DNA of 64,000 bases from Symbiodinium natans (lineage: Eukaryota; Sar; Dinophyceae; Suessiales; Symbiodiniaceae), in assembly GCA_905221605.1 (NCBI GenBank), contig CAJNDS010002634.1:2005077-2069076 (forward strand). The letters run 5' to 3'. The notes under the pieces are model-generated. The model was not told the origin of the DNA. It did not search any database and saw only the letters and a program-made list of their open reading frames with translations. Shown piece after piece: positions 12,277-24,156 of this stretch; positions within the stretch are counted from its first letter, which is position 1, and each line of letters begins with the position of its first letter. Position numbers and translations under genes: made by a program.

Positions 12277-12911
12277 ACCCCAACCCCAAGCCCTTGAAGC
12301 CCCAAACCCCCCACAGCAGCCCGTAACCCCCCCGAGCCCTTCGGCCGCAGGTTTCGACAGCCTGGCACTTGGGATTCATGATTCCTCAGATGTAGCCGAC
12401 AGTTGAAACTTAAATTGTCTTTTGTGATGCAGTTGCCTGCTTAGGATGGGCGCCCTAGGACCGTGATCCTGAAGTTGGCACTTTGAGCCTTAAGTATCCC
12501 TCTACCAGCTGTACCCTGAGCTCAACACCCTAAGCTTCTGCAGAGTGCAGGTGCTACCATCAGCCATGGCGACCCTAAGCCTTACGGTATAAGTTGGTTT
12601 CGGGTTCAGGACCACTTATGCTGCCCCTGCAAATTTTCTTAGGGTGGAGGTTCTGAAGCACCGTCCGGCCAAAGCCCTGAAACCTAAACCCTAAAACCTA
12701 AACCAGTGCGTCTCTTGAGTCAAAAGAATCCTAAATCCGAAGCCCTAAACCTGCATGAATCGGGAGGGCGCGGCCCTCAGATCACGCAGCGGAAGCCCTA
12801 AACCCGAGCTATGAAGTCTGCCCTTGGTTCCCGAGGCGAGCACCCACCCATTGAGGAGGGAGATGAGAGGCAACTCCTGATGAGACGTTATTGAACTTCC
12901 GGGGGCTAAAC

Positions 12912-13095
12912 CCGAATCCCTAAACCCTAAACCCTAAACCCTAAACCCTAAACCCTAAACCCTAAACCCTAAACCCTAAACCCTAAACCCTAAACCCTAA
13001 ACCCTAAACCCTAAAACCTAAACTAAACCCTAAACCCTAAACCCTAAACCCTAACCCTAAACCCTAAACCCTAAACCCTAAACCCCAAACCCTAG
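12912..13095. repeat. CCCTAAA array
   Basis: About 24 units, with single-base changes (CCTAAAA, CTAAA, CCCTAA) near 13,010-13,060. Confidence 0.9.
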
Positions 13096-14855
13096 CGGAG
13101 GGATGTTCCTTGTGTGTGTGTGTGATGGTTTTCGGTTGTGACCTCGGTTGAAAGCAGCTAAAACGCATACATTGATTTTAACTCTACTCTGCCTCTTGTA
13201 GCTAGGTAGCATGTATGTATGGAAGCATGTATGTAGTTATAGGACAGAAGTATGCACATCAAACATGCATTCATGGGTTGGTCAGAACTTGAAACCCTGA
13301 CTTTTTGAAAACACATTCTGCCCCTGGACAGCACGCTTCTTCAGGCTACACGCAGAAGCTGACGCCACGGCAGAAGACGGTGGCTCACTCTCCGAGGCTG
13401 CGCATGCGGATACCATTTTCGCTTTCCAAGATTAATCCACATGCGTCTTCATCAGCAGTATGAACCCATGTGTGTCGGATGATCACAGTCCGCAAACCAT
13501 GACCTGAAGATGTTTCGGAAGCTAGCCAGCCAGGCAGCTAGCCAAACATGCAAGCCCTCGCGAGGGTAGTTCAGGGGTATGCGAAGTTGACGGCATTGGC
13601 CCAGGAGCAACCTCCGAATTCGAAGGGTGGTGACCCACAGCGCAGTGCGTGACAAGTCTGCGGCGTTGCGGTCTGGTGCTGTAGGTTTCCTAGGTTTCGG
13701 GGTGCTGAGTGCTGAGGACGTAGGAAGGTTTGCTTGCAGAATCGTGTGCCCGCCATGCCTTGTTGTGGAGGATCTTGAGTTGAGGGGTCAACATCAGCGT
13801 CTTACGATCAAAGTCAGCCAGAGGTTGAGATTTCATTGCTGGCATCTGTCATCCCCTGTGCTGACCCACCAGCCCGACACCCAAGTCTGTCTCTACATAT
13901 GGGAGAAATCCAGATGTGGTGCAGGCGTTGGAGTATAGGCAAAACGGGCTTGGGGGGGCTGCTGCCGGGACCTGCACAGGTATGTCGCAGCTCGACCCCG
14001 CCATACTACAATCTGCTGCTCGCGGGTCGTGAGCGACTGAGAGAGGGGGGCTTGCAGCCGTACGGAACTAGCTCCATCATGGGCGCTCCTGCTTGACGAT
14101 GCGGCAGAAGCGATTTCAGAGCCCAGGAAAGCAACAACTCAAGATGTCTGCTGCGCATGGGGATTCTTCGAAATTCGGGCACCTCTTCAACCGGGTGCCC
14201 TATGGTATGCTCTCAAGTGGCACACTTGGCTCAGGACCAAGCTATCCCGTGTTGGGGCCTGAGCATGGCTTAGCCCTGGGCCCCACCCCAAAACCCCTCA
14301 ACCCAAAATCCAGAAGCCCCTTACCCTTAGAAGCCTTAGCCCCCCCAAAAGCTGAATCTTCTTCGTTGTTCGACGTGCTTATGTTTTCGATTCGATGGGT
14401 TTGTGTGTTTCTGGTTTACAGCCAAAACTTTCTGGCCCATCGCTGGTTTTCAGTTTCCTTGGGTGCCTTCGTTTGTAATACTAAAGAAGGAATATCGGAA
14501 TAACGCTTAGTCCTGTTCAGCCGGTAAAGCCCCTGGCCTTCAGAGAAGTAAAGGTACAGGTGAGGGTTTTGGGGCATCTGTGTCGTCTTTTCAGCGCCAT
14601 GGTGGAAGCGCCAGGGTGTGTCCCGGTTTGTCCTGGGGTTCGGACAGGGGGAATTCAGGCGGTTCAGGGCAACTAGAGTGGTCTGGCTGATCCCCTTAAA
14701 CCGAAACCCTTAAACCCCTAGAGCCAAGGCCCTAATTCCCCAAAAGTTCATACAACAGGAGGCCCCCCCTCGACCTCGAATGCTGACTCGCAGTCCTTGG
14801 GACTCCCCATAGCTAGGGTTGAAGCTCACAGAACCCCAAAAGCCTTAGCCTCGTA
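13096..14855. other. Unique spacer; no supported gene
   Basis: Open + frames at 13,627-13,938, 13,836-14,096 and 14,093-14,503 overlap each other in different frames and have no recognised motif. A GTGTGTGTGT tract lies at 13,113-13,122 and an ATGTATG-type patch at 13,210-13,235. Confidence 0.45.
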
Positions 14856-14957
14856 CATTGGGACGTTCCCCCTTATACTGACAGTCCTTCATAGGGATTC
14901 TCGTAGCCGCGATTATGATCCCCATTTGGGGGGGGGGGGGGGGGGGAGCCTCCCAAC
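14856..14957. mobile_element. Small inverted-repeat element, family A copy 2
   Basis: The left arm CATTGGGACGTTCCCCCTTA and the core CAGTCCTTCATAGGGATTCT match copy 1. The right arm is eroded and largely replaced by a run of about 17 G before CCTCCCAA. Confidence 0.65.
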
Positions 14958-17950
14958 TTGTACACCCTAAACCAAGAAGCATTCCTGAGGCTTCGTCTTC
15001 CATCTCCAGATCAAGGTCCTCCAAGGACGGAACCCCGATGACTGTTTAGGGTTTAGGGTTTAGAGTTTAGGGGACGACATGGACCCTAAAAGGGCTTATA
15101 GTTCATATACCTTGATAGGGATTATAATAGTATCGGTTTAGGCTTTAGGGTTTCAAAAAGCACAGCAACTGATTCTGTGTTTGGGATGTGGGGGGTTGGA
15201 AGGATGGGGCGTTGATGGCGTCCTTGAAGATGCCTTGCCTGGCCTTTTCTCAACTTGCACGAACTTTTTACTTTGGGGTTTAGGGTTTAGGGTCTAGGGT
15301 TTCGGGCTTCTTGAGATGTGTGTGGGGTGAAGCACGACCGGCTACTTCGTAGCGGTGCCTCCAGAATTGGGAAAAATGTAGCTGAGTTTGGCTCAGATCC
15401 CAAGTGCCTCACGGGCTCAGAGTTTGGGCTGAATCGTGTGCTTCGGCTTTACAGAACACATACCCGTGATGATTGACCCAAGGGCTGTGGCTTTCAGATC
15501 CAATCAAGGCTGTGGGCATTGCAAGCATGCTTTCAGCGCCAGACATGTCGAACATGTTCCCGACAGGAGGCGTTTTTGGAGTGACAAGCCTTGCAGAGAG
15601 ATCCGCTCTGCACGGGCTTCGCGTGAGAAGCCTGGACACCTAGGCGTTTTCGGCGCAGAAGCGTGGCTTGACACCGGAACAAGCGCACGGATGCCACAGG
15701 TCGTGGTGTAAGGGACGGCCATTAGAAACAATGCGTGTCCACTGGGGAACGACCTCGCATGGAATTCTTTAAGCCGACCTCTCCAAATGGAGCTGGCCAG
15801 CAACAATCACAAGGTGCCCACTTGTAGATCTCTACCTCGCGAACATCGAAACTCTAGGTGCCTTTTGAATGCAAGAGCACAAGACAACTCAAACTTCACA
15901 AAGTTTCTGAAAGGTGGGTTTTGGGTTTTGGGTTTAGGGTTTAGGGGGTTAGGGTTACTGCCACATGCAGCTTCTGAAACGTAACCTCAGCCCCGCATTC
16001 TCGAAGCAAGATTAAAGGCCTGTTTCACCGTGGCACCGAAGCCGTAGAAGACGTTCATGAACCTCTCTGCCAGAAGCGCTGTGTAAGAGAAAACGAGTTC
16101 ATTGCTGTCACCTTCATGAGCCAAAATCCTCAATCCCCACCCAGACACCCTCGACAATACTCGAAAGAGGAAGCCCGAAATCTAAAAGCAAACGTATAGA
16201 CTCGGCCAATCCCAAAGTACTCATGGTGTGATCCCATCCTTTGGCAAGGCTTGGAGGAATGGGGGGGATTTGTTGCTTCATATTTAGCGGTATACGGTTT
16301 AGGGTTTAGGGTTTCGGGTTTAGGGCTTAGGGTTGAAGCAATATTTAGACCTGGAGCTCCAGCGTGTCCATGGCGTGTGAAGAGAACAGGAAGCTGTGTG
16401 AAAGCTGTTGCCCTGATGATGTGCCCCCGGCACCTAAAGAAATGTTAGCAGAGCTCGTGATGCGAAGTGTTTCTGGTATTCTGTGCAATCTAAACCCTAA
16501 ACCCTCAGCCTTGTGTAATCAGAGCCTCGCAATTGCAGAAGAATCCAGCTATGGGCATCGAAACTGCGCCATGCACAAGCAAGTCGATTTAGCGCTTAGG
16601 GTTTAGGGAATACCAGGCCAGAGACCCCAGGAGCCCTGAAGCAAAAAGGGAAGTATTCCTCTACTGGTGCTGATGCCGCTCGGAGTTTCACCATGGACTG
16701 CTGGCTGCGACGCCACACTTCCGACGTCCCAGTACTAGCCCCCAGCAATTGTCCCAGGGATTGAGGGTCCTTAAGTCCCAAGGATGATGCTGTTTTGAGA
16801 AGCCTTAAGCCACCTTCGATGAGGGTCATGACTATGAGTCATCTTAGCGCTCATCGTTAGTGGGTGGTATGGCTGTGCTTATCCTCTTCTCTCAGCGGTT
16901 CAAGTGGGTGACCCAGCCCTTATATGGCACTTTGATCCCGCACGGACCGTTCTGGTGCACAGCAGTAAGGTGCCCACCAAATGTTGCGGCAAGCACCTAT
17001 TGCTCCAGTGCGTGTGGGTCTGAAAACCCGAAGCGGAACAATAATACACGCAATGATAGTAGTGATAGTCATAACATGAGTAGTGGTACGAAGAGGAAGA
17101 GTAACATTTAATAGCCTGAACTTGCATGAACCTAAATGTCATGGCATGACCCAAGCCTGTACGGCCCTGAACTGAACTCTCGTCCTCTAAGCTACGAGAT
17201 CTCTCGAGAGGGTTTAGGTTTTAGGGTTTAGGGTTTAGGGTTTACAGTTGGTCCTGCCTTGTACGCCCCGTCCCTGACAAAGCCCGACGGCAACAGCGGG
17301 AAGCATGGTGTCCATGTTGCATTCCGAAACCTAAACCTTCAACCCTGTAACGCCTGCTGAGTCCTTAAAGACCATAAAGCCAACATCGACTTTCCCCTTG
17401 CCCACGCCTTGTCGCTGTGTGGGTGTATCCAATATGGCAGAAGATGGCCGAGGAGATGGGTTTTTGCAGCTCCTGGGCTGACAGTCGCTGCTTGCAGGGT
17501 TTAGGGTTTAGGGTTTAGGGTTTAGGGTTTAGGGGGAAGGGGAAAAGGGTTTAGGGTTTCGGGTTTCAAGGTTGGACACGAGGGCGTCAGAAGTGTCCAT
17601 ATCCAACCACACTGTGCTGGCTTGATGAAAATTAGCTGCGGATCTCTGAAGATAGGGGACCAAAACCCCACGTCCTAAGCTTAACGCTCAGCTGTCAAGC
17701 CTCACTTCGGATGTGCAAGTTGTGCATATTTGAACCCTGACCCTAGAAATCGGATGATTCGATTAACGAAGATGGAAAGCTCGCGGGCGTTGAGCTCTGT
17801 TTTTTTTGCACTTTGCGCTTGGTTCTTGCTGTCGATGCCAACGCATGTGTAACCAGGGCATGGCGTTGTGGAGGGTGCTTGGCTTCGTTTCCAAAAACAC
17901 CGACTCCCCCCGCTTGATCCTAAACCCTAAGCCCTAAACCCTAAACTCTT
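14958..17950. other. Unique spacer with short TTTAGGG patches; no supported gene
   Basis: TTTAGGG patches at 15,042-15,074, 15,275-15,302, 15,915-15,957, 16,297-16,335, 17,210-17,245 and 17,497-17,560 are all in the G orientation. Frames at 15,436-15,711 (+) and 15,504-15,806 (-) overlap on opposite strands and neither is recognisable. A short CCCTAAA patch (17,921-17,947) lies just before the first convincing exon. Confidence 0.5.
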
Positions 17951-17958
17951 TGGACGAA

Positions 17959-18904
17959 GGCGGTTGCTGGGCAGCACATCACGGCTGTTTGGGTTCATCA
18001 CCGGCCGAAATGCCCGCATGCGTGAGGCGGTGGCAGCAGCAGAGGCTCAGCAAGCAGTGGGGTTCAAAGGAAACGGCATTGTATGTTTGAAGGTTATCCA
18101 TGGCAGCCCAAAACCTAAACCCGGCACCTTGTTTCCAATCATGTTTGCGTCCTCTGAGGTCAGGCAGCCATACAGCCTTGCAGAGCAGCAGTTGCTGGAG
18201 CATCTTAAGGAAGCAGGCTGGAAGCCAGACCCCACCTGCTCAGAGGCAGAGCTTTGCCGGGCGCTGCGGAGCATGGAGGATTTGCACGGGATGCTGTTGG
18301 AGTCTGTGGGGCGCATTGGTCCCCCACTGCAGGCCACCATGCGGGCGGGTTTGGAAGCGCGCCTGCTCAGCCTGCTACAACTGCAGGAACCTCCTTGCCG
18401 CATGCTCCAGCCATGCGACCGCCCTGCAGTGGATCCAACAGCACCAGTGGCACCCTTCTACTTTTTCGCCCCGAAGCTGGAAGGCCCAACCTTTTCTGTT
18501 GCTGGCACCTGCCGTGAGTTGGGGTCTGCAAGCTTTGACAACTTCCAGAGCCAACCGACGGCAGTCTTCGACCAAGCATCGCAGTTTCTGGTTGGGCGCA
18601 TCCTGCTACCGCCACCCCAGCAAAGGGGGAAGTGGTTCGAGTACAAGCCATGTGCGCTTTGGGGTGGCCGGTTTGTGGCGGATGCTCGACCTCCCATGAT
18701 TGTGGATGCAGCAGATCGGCATCAGATTCTGGATCCATCCGGCATTCCTTTCTTCAACCTCGACTACAGCTTGGCGACGGAGTGGGTGCTCCAGCTCTGC
18801 GGGGGCCTTATGGCATTGCAGCTAACTGAACTTAAGTATGTGGTTGTTCCCCCCCTCGATAAGGACCACAGGGTCTTCAGTTTCTCGCTTCCCCTGTACA
18901 GCCA
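17959..18904 (+). CDS. Long coding exon, family not recognised
   Basis: An open frame of about 310 codons with strongly protein-like composition. It contains a helical Glu/Leu-rich stretch (SLAEQQLLEHLKEAGWKP) and later a conserved-looking block with ALWGGRFVADARPP, ILDPSGIPFFNLDYSLATEW and LKYVVVPP. I do not recognise the family. No ATG fits the start: the open frame begins at a TTG after an AG at about 17,958, so it is best read as an internal exon. A CCCTAAA patch lies just upstream. The right border is uncertain: coding character fades at about 18,897-18,904, before a GGAAGGAAGG purine tract. It could be the N-terminal part of the giant ATPase gene that follows, or a separate gene. The other long frames here on both strands are shadows. 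Confidence 0.7.
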
Positions 18905-18944
18905 AATGCTTGGGAGTAGAGGAGTAGCCAGAACTTGCCATGAA

Positions 18945-19045
18945 AACGAGAGAGGGGAGAGGGGGTCCTGCTCGCTGGAAGGAAGGAAGGAAGCAAGGAA
19001 GGAACGAGAAAGGAGGGGGGAAGAACACCAAGAAAGAGGGAGGGA
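18945..19045. repeat. Purine-rich GGAAGGAA/GAGAGGG tract
   Basis: About 100 nt almost purely A and G on the + strand. Its open frames on either strand are low-complexity Lys/Arg/Glu or Ser/Leu/Phe. It is probably intronic. Confidence 0.7.
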
Positions 19046-19073
19046 GAGTTGTTGAGAGTTGTAGCGCCAGGTC

Positions 19074-19155
19074 GCCCCGACTCTGCACCCACTGCCGACT
19101 TTTGCGCGAGCTACATGTGGCAAGACCTGCTCTTGGAGCTTCTTGACGAGCAAAT
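19074..19155 (+). CDS. Possible short exon following the 17.9-18.9 kb exon
   Basis: The frame reading PTADFCASYMWQDLLLELL looks protein-like and ends at a TAG at about 19,158. A TTTAGGG array starts about 30 bp further on, the pattern seen behind other exons. Borders are not resolved. Confidence 0.4.
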
Positions 19156-19914
19156 CTAGTCTGTGGTTGTATAATGCTTGGGTTTTCAGGTTTAGGGTTT
19201 AGGGTTGAGGGGTTTCTGGCAGTCACCAAGTCCCAGTTGCAAAAGGGTTTAGGGTTGAGGGTTGAGGGTTTATAGGGTTCAGAGTTTCAACTAAAGCTGC
19301 CAAACCACCTGCAACTTGCTGCGCAGACGGCGGCGGCAGGAACGTACACCCAGCTCTCCTCCCCAGGAAGTCTCTTGTATGACCTCGGCTAATCCCTTCG
19401 GAGTGGCCCATTGCTGTCATCCATGCGGGCAGGAAAAGAAATCTACAACCCCAATTACAAGAATCAGCCCTGCAGGGTGTGCGAGCGCCTGCTAGGCGGC
19501 AAAAAGGCACTGCACACCCTCAACCCCCAAGCCCTCAAGGCCAAAGCCTTAGATCCTTGGCAGCCCTACGTAATCCCCAAACCACCCTCACCTCCAAAGT
19601 CATCTCTCAGGTGTGGGGGTCAAAGCTCCGTGACGCTACAGGCGTGTGGGATGCCGAGCTTTTACAACAGGGCTGTAGGCTGATGTAGGTCATGTAGGTG
19701 GTGGGTTTAGGGTTTAGGGTCTTGGGGGCACAAGTAGGGAACTGAAGTGTGGCAAGTCCAAGACAGGCTGCATGACTGGTTGAGGGCTGGGCTATGGCTT
19801 GAGGGCTTTTCCGTGATAAACCACTCCTGAACCGGAACCTCAACCTTACACCCTCTCAGCAGCAGGACCCTATACGGTTGGCAGAAGCCCTTGCAGTAGT
19901 CGCCCGGAGGCCCG

Positions 19915-20028
19915 AAACCCTAAACCCAAAACCCCAGACCCTAAACCCTAAACCCCAAACCCCAGACCCCAAACCCTAAACCGTAAACCCAAAACCCCAA
20001 ACCCTAAACCCTAAACCCTAAACCGAAA
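19915..20028. repeat. CCCTAAA array with CCCCAAA and CCCCAGA variants
   Basis: Mixed units CCCTAAA, CCCCAAA, CCCCAGA and CCCAAAA. It is the most heterogeneous of the C-strand arrays. Confidence 0.85.
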
Positions 20029-20482
20029 GACTCTTCCTGCCAGGAGGCGTTGGCTGCCACGCCATCTACCCAGCACTCCTTTGACGAAGAGGTGCCGTGG
20101 ACCCTCAAGCCTGGAGCAAACATAAACACTCCCGGTAGGCAGTAGGGTTGAGGGTTTAGGGTTCAGGGTTTAGGGTTTAGAGTATAATTGTGGGTTACCG
20201 AAAATTCGGAGCTTTCTGTGGTTTCTAGAATCGCGAGTCTATCATTGTTGGGGTATATCAGGAGGAGACCTATCTGGGGAAACTCTCGAGCTAGCAGTGG
20301 CCCAGCGCCGAAGCATTGGGCTGTGCTTTGGTTGGACTATAAGCCCTAAACCCTGCAATGCTTGACTACAAAGCTCTTCAGCCGTCAACGTGAACCCCCA
20401 AACCTGGCAGTGTGTTTTAAACCTGGCAGTGCGTTTCAACAGCTTCAAAGCCCACTCTGAAGACTGACAACTCGACTTGCGA

Positions 20483-20866
20483 AACCTAAATCCTGAACCC
20501 TAAATTCTGAACCCTAAACCCTAAACCCTAAACCCTAAACCCTAAACCCTAATGAACCCTAAGCTCTGCAGAGACGCATGAGGTGGTGCGTGCAACAAAT
20601 GGGCGACAGCTGCATCCCGGACCCCTTCAGCTAGGGCTGTTTCAAGGGCTGGCCCCTACATCTCCCTGGCTCCACGCCCATCTCAATTTCTGCGAAGGAA
20701 GAGACCTAGGGTCATTTTGGGTTCGTGGGCGGTACGTAAGCCCTAAATGAGCACAGGTGCTTTGGCGTGAGGTTTGACACACTACCCCAAACCCTAAACC
20801 CTAACCCCTAAACCCTAAAACCTAACCCCTAAACCCTAAAACCTAAACCCTAAACCCTAAACCCTC
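20483..20866. repeat. Two CCCTAAA arrays
   Basis: Units at 20,483-20,553 and at 20,786-20,866. The second contains CCCCTAA and CCTAAAA length variants. They are separated by unique sequence without a supported gene. Confidence 0.85.
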
Positions 20867-20954
20867 AGGTTGTTTTTGCTGCTGGCAGACGCGTGTCCAC
20901 TGGCTCTGGCCATTGCAGTTCAAGGCCAACTCCGACAAACAGGACTGCGAAGGC

Positions 20955-21178
20955 GGTTTAGGGTTTAGGGTTTTTAGGGTTTTTAGGGTTTTTAGGGTTT
21001 TTAGGGTTTTTAGGGTTTTTAGGGTTTTTAGGGTTTTTAGGGTTTTTAGGGTTTTTAGGGTTTTTAGGGTTTGTAGGGTTTTTAGGGTTTTTAGGGTTTT
21101 TAGGGTTTTTAGGGTTTTTAGGGTTTTTAGGGTTTTTAGGGTTTTTAGGGTTTTTAGGGTTTTTAGGGTTTAGGGTTT
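20955..21178. repeat. 9-bp TTTTTAGGG tandem array
   Basis: After two TTTAGGG units the period changes to nine bases, TTTTTAGGG, for about 22 copies, with one TTTGTAGGG at about 21,068, and returns to TTTAGGG at the end. Because nine is a multiple of three, all frames stay open. The Phe-Arg-Val repeat frame on + and the Asn-Pro-Lys repeat frame on - are artefacts. Confidence 0.93.
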
Positions 21179-21517
21179 GTAAGGGCTTCTGACATTCAGG
21201 TGGCATGCAGGTCCCTAGGTCTTTGGGCGTTGGGGGTTCAATAGTTGAACTTATGGGTTCAGGTCAATCACAGTCATAGTATTTGTGTAAAATTCTACTA
21301 CGCTAAGAGCCAGGAATATTGAAAGATGACGCCAGAAAAACCCTAAACCCTAAAGCCCTAAAGTGAATGGTTTGGGTTTGGGGTTTAGGGTTTAGGGTTT
21401 TGGAGAAGTTCGAGTGACCGAGAATATTGGAAGTGAATGAGGGACCGCTACTGGACAACCGACAGGCCAAATACAATTTGCATCAGGGACTAGCCTTTGT
21501 TCTTTTGTAGTTGTGTG

Positions 21518-21596
21518 GTTTAGGGTTTAGGGTTTAGGGTTTAGGGTTTAGGGTTTAGGGTTTAGGGTTTAGGGTTTAGGGTTTAGGGTTTAGGGT
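21518..21596. repeat. TTTAGGG array
   Basis: About 11 perfect TTTAGGG units. Confidence 0.92.
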
Positions 21597-21687
21597 AGCA
21601 AGTGGCTTGCACCTTTAAGTCGTAGTTTCATTTGTTCAGCAATAGAACTTGAGTTCTTGAGGCCTCCAAGAGCGCTGCATGGTCCCC

Positions 21688-21830
21688 AACAACCATATGG
21701 GTGGTTGTCAAAATTATGGTCCCTTTTTGGCTCCTTATTGTAATACGGCACCTAATATTTAGGGTACCCCAAAGAAATTCAGAATTTTGACAACCACCCA
21801 TATGTTTTAGTGGTTGTGCTGCCCAAAAGA
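21688..21830. repeat. Imperfect inverted repeat, ACATATGGGTGGTTGTC arms
   Basis: The left arm AACCATATGGGTGGTTGTCA at about 21,690-21,712 and the right arm TTTTGACAACCACCCATATG at about 21,784-21,803 are near-perfect inverses around about 75 bp. It looks like a solitary MITE-like hairpin. Confidence 0.7.
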
Positions 21831-21847
21831 ACAAAGCAAACGCAATC

Positions 21848-22058
21848 TTCAGAGACCTCTGGGCACGAACTGGCCTGGAAGTTTTGCAAGATGTGTTTGC
21901 TTTCTTTGGGCGGTGCAGTCTTACTGTTTTGAATGACAGTACATCTTGTTTGCAATCTGAGGTCACCAAGCGGAGAGACATGCAAAAACGCTTTACCGTC
22001 TCAAATAGAAAGCAAAAAGCCTTCAGAGATCTTTAGAGGCACGAACTGGCCAGGAGGT
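21848..22058. repeat. Short direct repeat pair with GCACGAACTGGCC
   Basis: CTTCAGAGACCTCTGG...GCACGAACTGGCC at about 21,848-21,878 recurs as CTTCAGAGATCTTTAGAG...GCACGAACTGGCC at about 22,021-22,052. The first copy overlaps a second inverted pair (AAGCAAAC / GTTTGCTT). It is probably decayed mobile-element sequence. Confidence 0.55.
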
Positions 22059-22106
22059 TCCCGAAGTCACGACGCGTAGTCTCAAGCGCTGCTCAAGCCA
22101 TATTCA

Positions 22107-23797
22107 GTGTCTGACCTCAAGAGAACCCCATTCCCAAATAACATCGCAAAAGCTAAGCTCTCAGCCGGAAACCCCCCGGTTGCCCACATCGTATTAATCC
22201 CCAAGCCACCTCAACCCTGTATTTTGTACCCGCCCCAAAGAATCGAAGGACAGCAGCTTCACTACGCACACGGCGATTACGCCTTTCTGAGAGGACGGCT
22301 CAGAGCATCTTGGGCCAAACAGGGCGCCGGCTGTGTTTGCGTTTGGGTTTTTGGGTTCTTTTGCGGCTGGAGCCAGGGCATTGTGCCTTGTGGGGTCAGT
22401 CCGACACTTGTAATCTTGCGCGTGAGGTGAGTTGTAGAAAGTGCTCGTTGCAGCTGACTGCACCCGTTCGCGACCCGAAGCAGATCATTGTGTGAGCCAA
22501 GCCCGGTACACTGGAGGGGGGTTTAGGGCTTTAAGGGCGTTCCTCGGGTATATATCCCTTCTGGAACAAACCCCGCCTGGTTCATTGAACCCTAAACCCT
22601 AAACCCTAAACCCTAAACCCTGCTTCGGGATGCTTAAGGTTCAGGGGTCTCGTTAGTTTCGTTGCCCAAGGAAGCCATGCAGCCAACTGTCTCATGTCTG
22701 CTCCGTGGCGCAGTGCTGGCGTCGTTGGTAGCGGCAGATGTGCCTCATCTCAGATATACTGCCAATTGCTTAAGAGCCCCCCCCCACAAAAAATGATGAT
22801 GATACATTTATATATATATATACATATTTATTTATTTATTTCATTCATTTATTTATATATCTTTACTTGTTTATTTATGTATTTATCTATTTACTATGTA
22901 TATTGCATGCCCTGTCACCCCATCATCCTCAAAGACTTCTTGAGCACCCAAAACCTCAATCTCAGCCAGTTAATCTTCTGAGCGTTGTTGGTCTGTAGTT
23001 TCTGCCTAACTGCATACATCAAGACCACGTCAGTAAGCCCTATCAGTTCGACAAGCTCAAAGAAGGGTTTCGATGAAGGAACTGCCGTGAAGCTTGGTTA
23101 GCATAGTTGTAGTGTGTTCCAGGAACGGGAGGAGAGGGCGGGCCACACCCTTGCGAAGCGCCATAACCATGAACCCCTAAATTAAACCCAATTAAACCCT
23201 AATTAAACCCTAAACCATAAACCCTAAATCCTAAAAAAGGGTGAACTGGTAAGGTGCAGCAGCTTCCTTGCTTGATGCTGGGAATTTCGGACTCGAGCTT
23301 CCTGGAAAGTCTGGAGCCACGGCCTGAAATTCGAGGGTTGAGGGTTGCTTGGGAATTCCGGGTTTAGGGTTTAGGGTTTGGGGTGTAGGGTTTAGGGTTT
23401 AGGGTTTAGGGTTTTGGAAAGTTTGGAAAGCTCGTGTGAGCATGGCTCCCAGTCGACCTTGGCACAGAGCCTGGGTTCAAGAAGGGGTGCTTGTTGACTT
23501 CTTGGTTTGTTGGTAACTGGAAGTTCACTTTGAGGCCTTGCGCGCCCTGAGTTTTTCACATGCATGTTCGTGGTGTTAGATGCGGGAGGCCCAACTGCAA
23601 AGGCCGAAGTCAAAGCTTGTGGCTCGGAACCTGAGCCGGAGTCTAGGACCATCTAGCCCCCCTGGTGCTTAGTAGGGAATGAGGGAATCAGGGGCCTATC
23701 TATACCCCTCAAAGGGAGATAAGGTACCTCCTTCCCTCATTACCCTGAAGGCCCCGACGTCGCCCTTCGACACCCAGAACTTCGACCCCCAGGTTTA
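22107..23797. other. Unique spacer with ATTT microsatellite; no supported gene
   Basis: A CCCTAAA patch at 22,589-22,621, an ATTTATTT/TATA microsatellite at 22,800-22,900, an ATTAAACCC patch at 23,180-23,215 and TTTAGGG units at 23,360-23,415. The frame around 22,235-22,325 (QQLHYAHGDYAFLRGRLRAS) has some protein-like character, but no motif or borders can be set. Confidence 0.45.
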
Positions 23798-24089
23798 AGT
23801 TAGAACCCTTGCCCATTTTGGGTAACAATGCCACCAGTCAACCCATTGGACGATTATTCCTATACACCTCACCAACTATATCACTACTACTACCCCATTA
23901 CCAATACCAGTATAGGAATAACCGATTACCTCATCCATATAAGAGGAATATTCCTATACTCCCTAACACTTCCCCCAAATATCACCACTACTAACCCATT
24001 ACCAAGACCAGTATTGGAATAGCCAATTACCCCATCCATATTCCCTAAGGTGGTATTATCATCCCGAAATGGGCAAGGGTTCTCTCATA
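23798..24089. mobile_element. Inner miniature inverted-repeat element
   Basis: The left terminus AACCCTTGCCCATTTTGGGT recurs inverted at about 24,066-24,085 (CCCGAAATGGGCAAGGGTT), with GGTGGTATTATCAT pairing with AACAATGCCACC. Inside, a unit of about 65 bp (ATATCACTACTACTACCCCA to CATCCATAT) at 23,876-23,940 is repeated at 23,976-24,041. The element is therefore a MITE with a duplicated core. Its right terminus is the third copy of the sequence that ends the larger 2.4 kb unit. Confidence 0.65.
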
Positions 24090-24156
24090 GATTTTACTAG
24101 TCATAAAAGACTTACATTCCATAAACTCTTATGAAATGTGCTTAATTACATTATAC

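Noticed and set aside
20913-21206. Phe-Arg-Val and Asn-Pro-Lys repeat proteins
   Set aside because: They are direct translations of the TTTTTAGGG array, whose period is a multiple of three.
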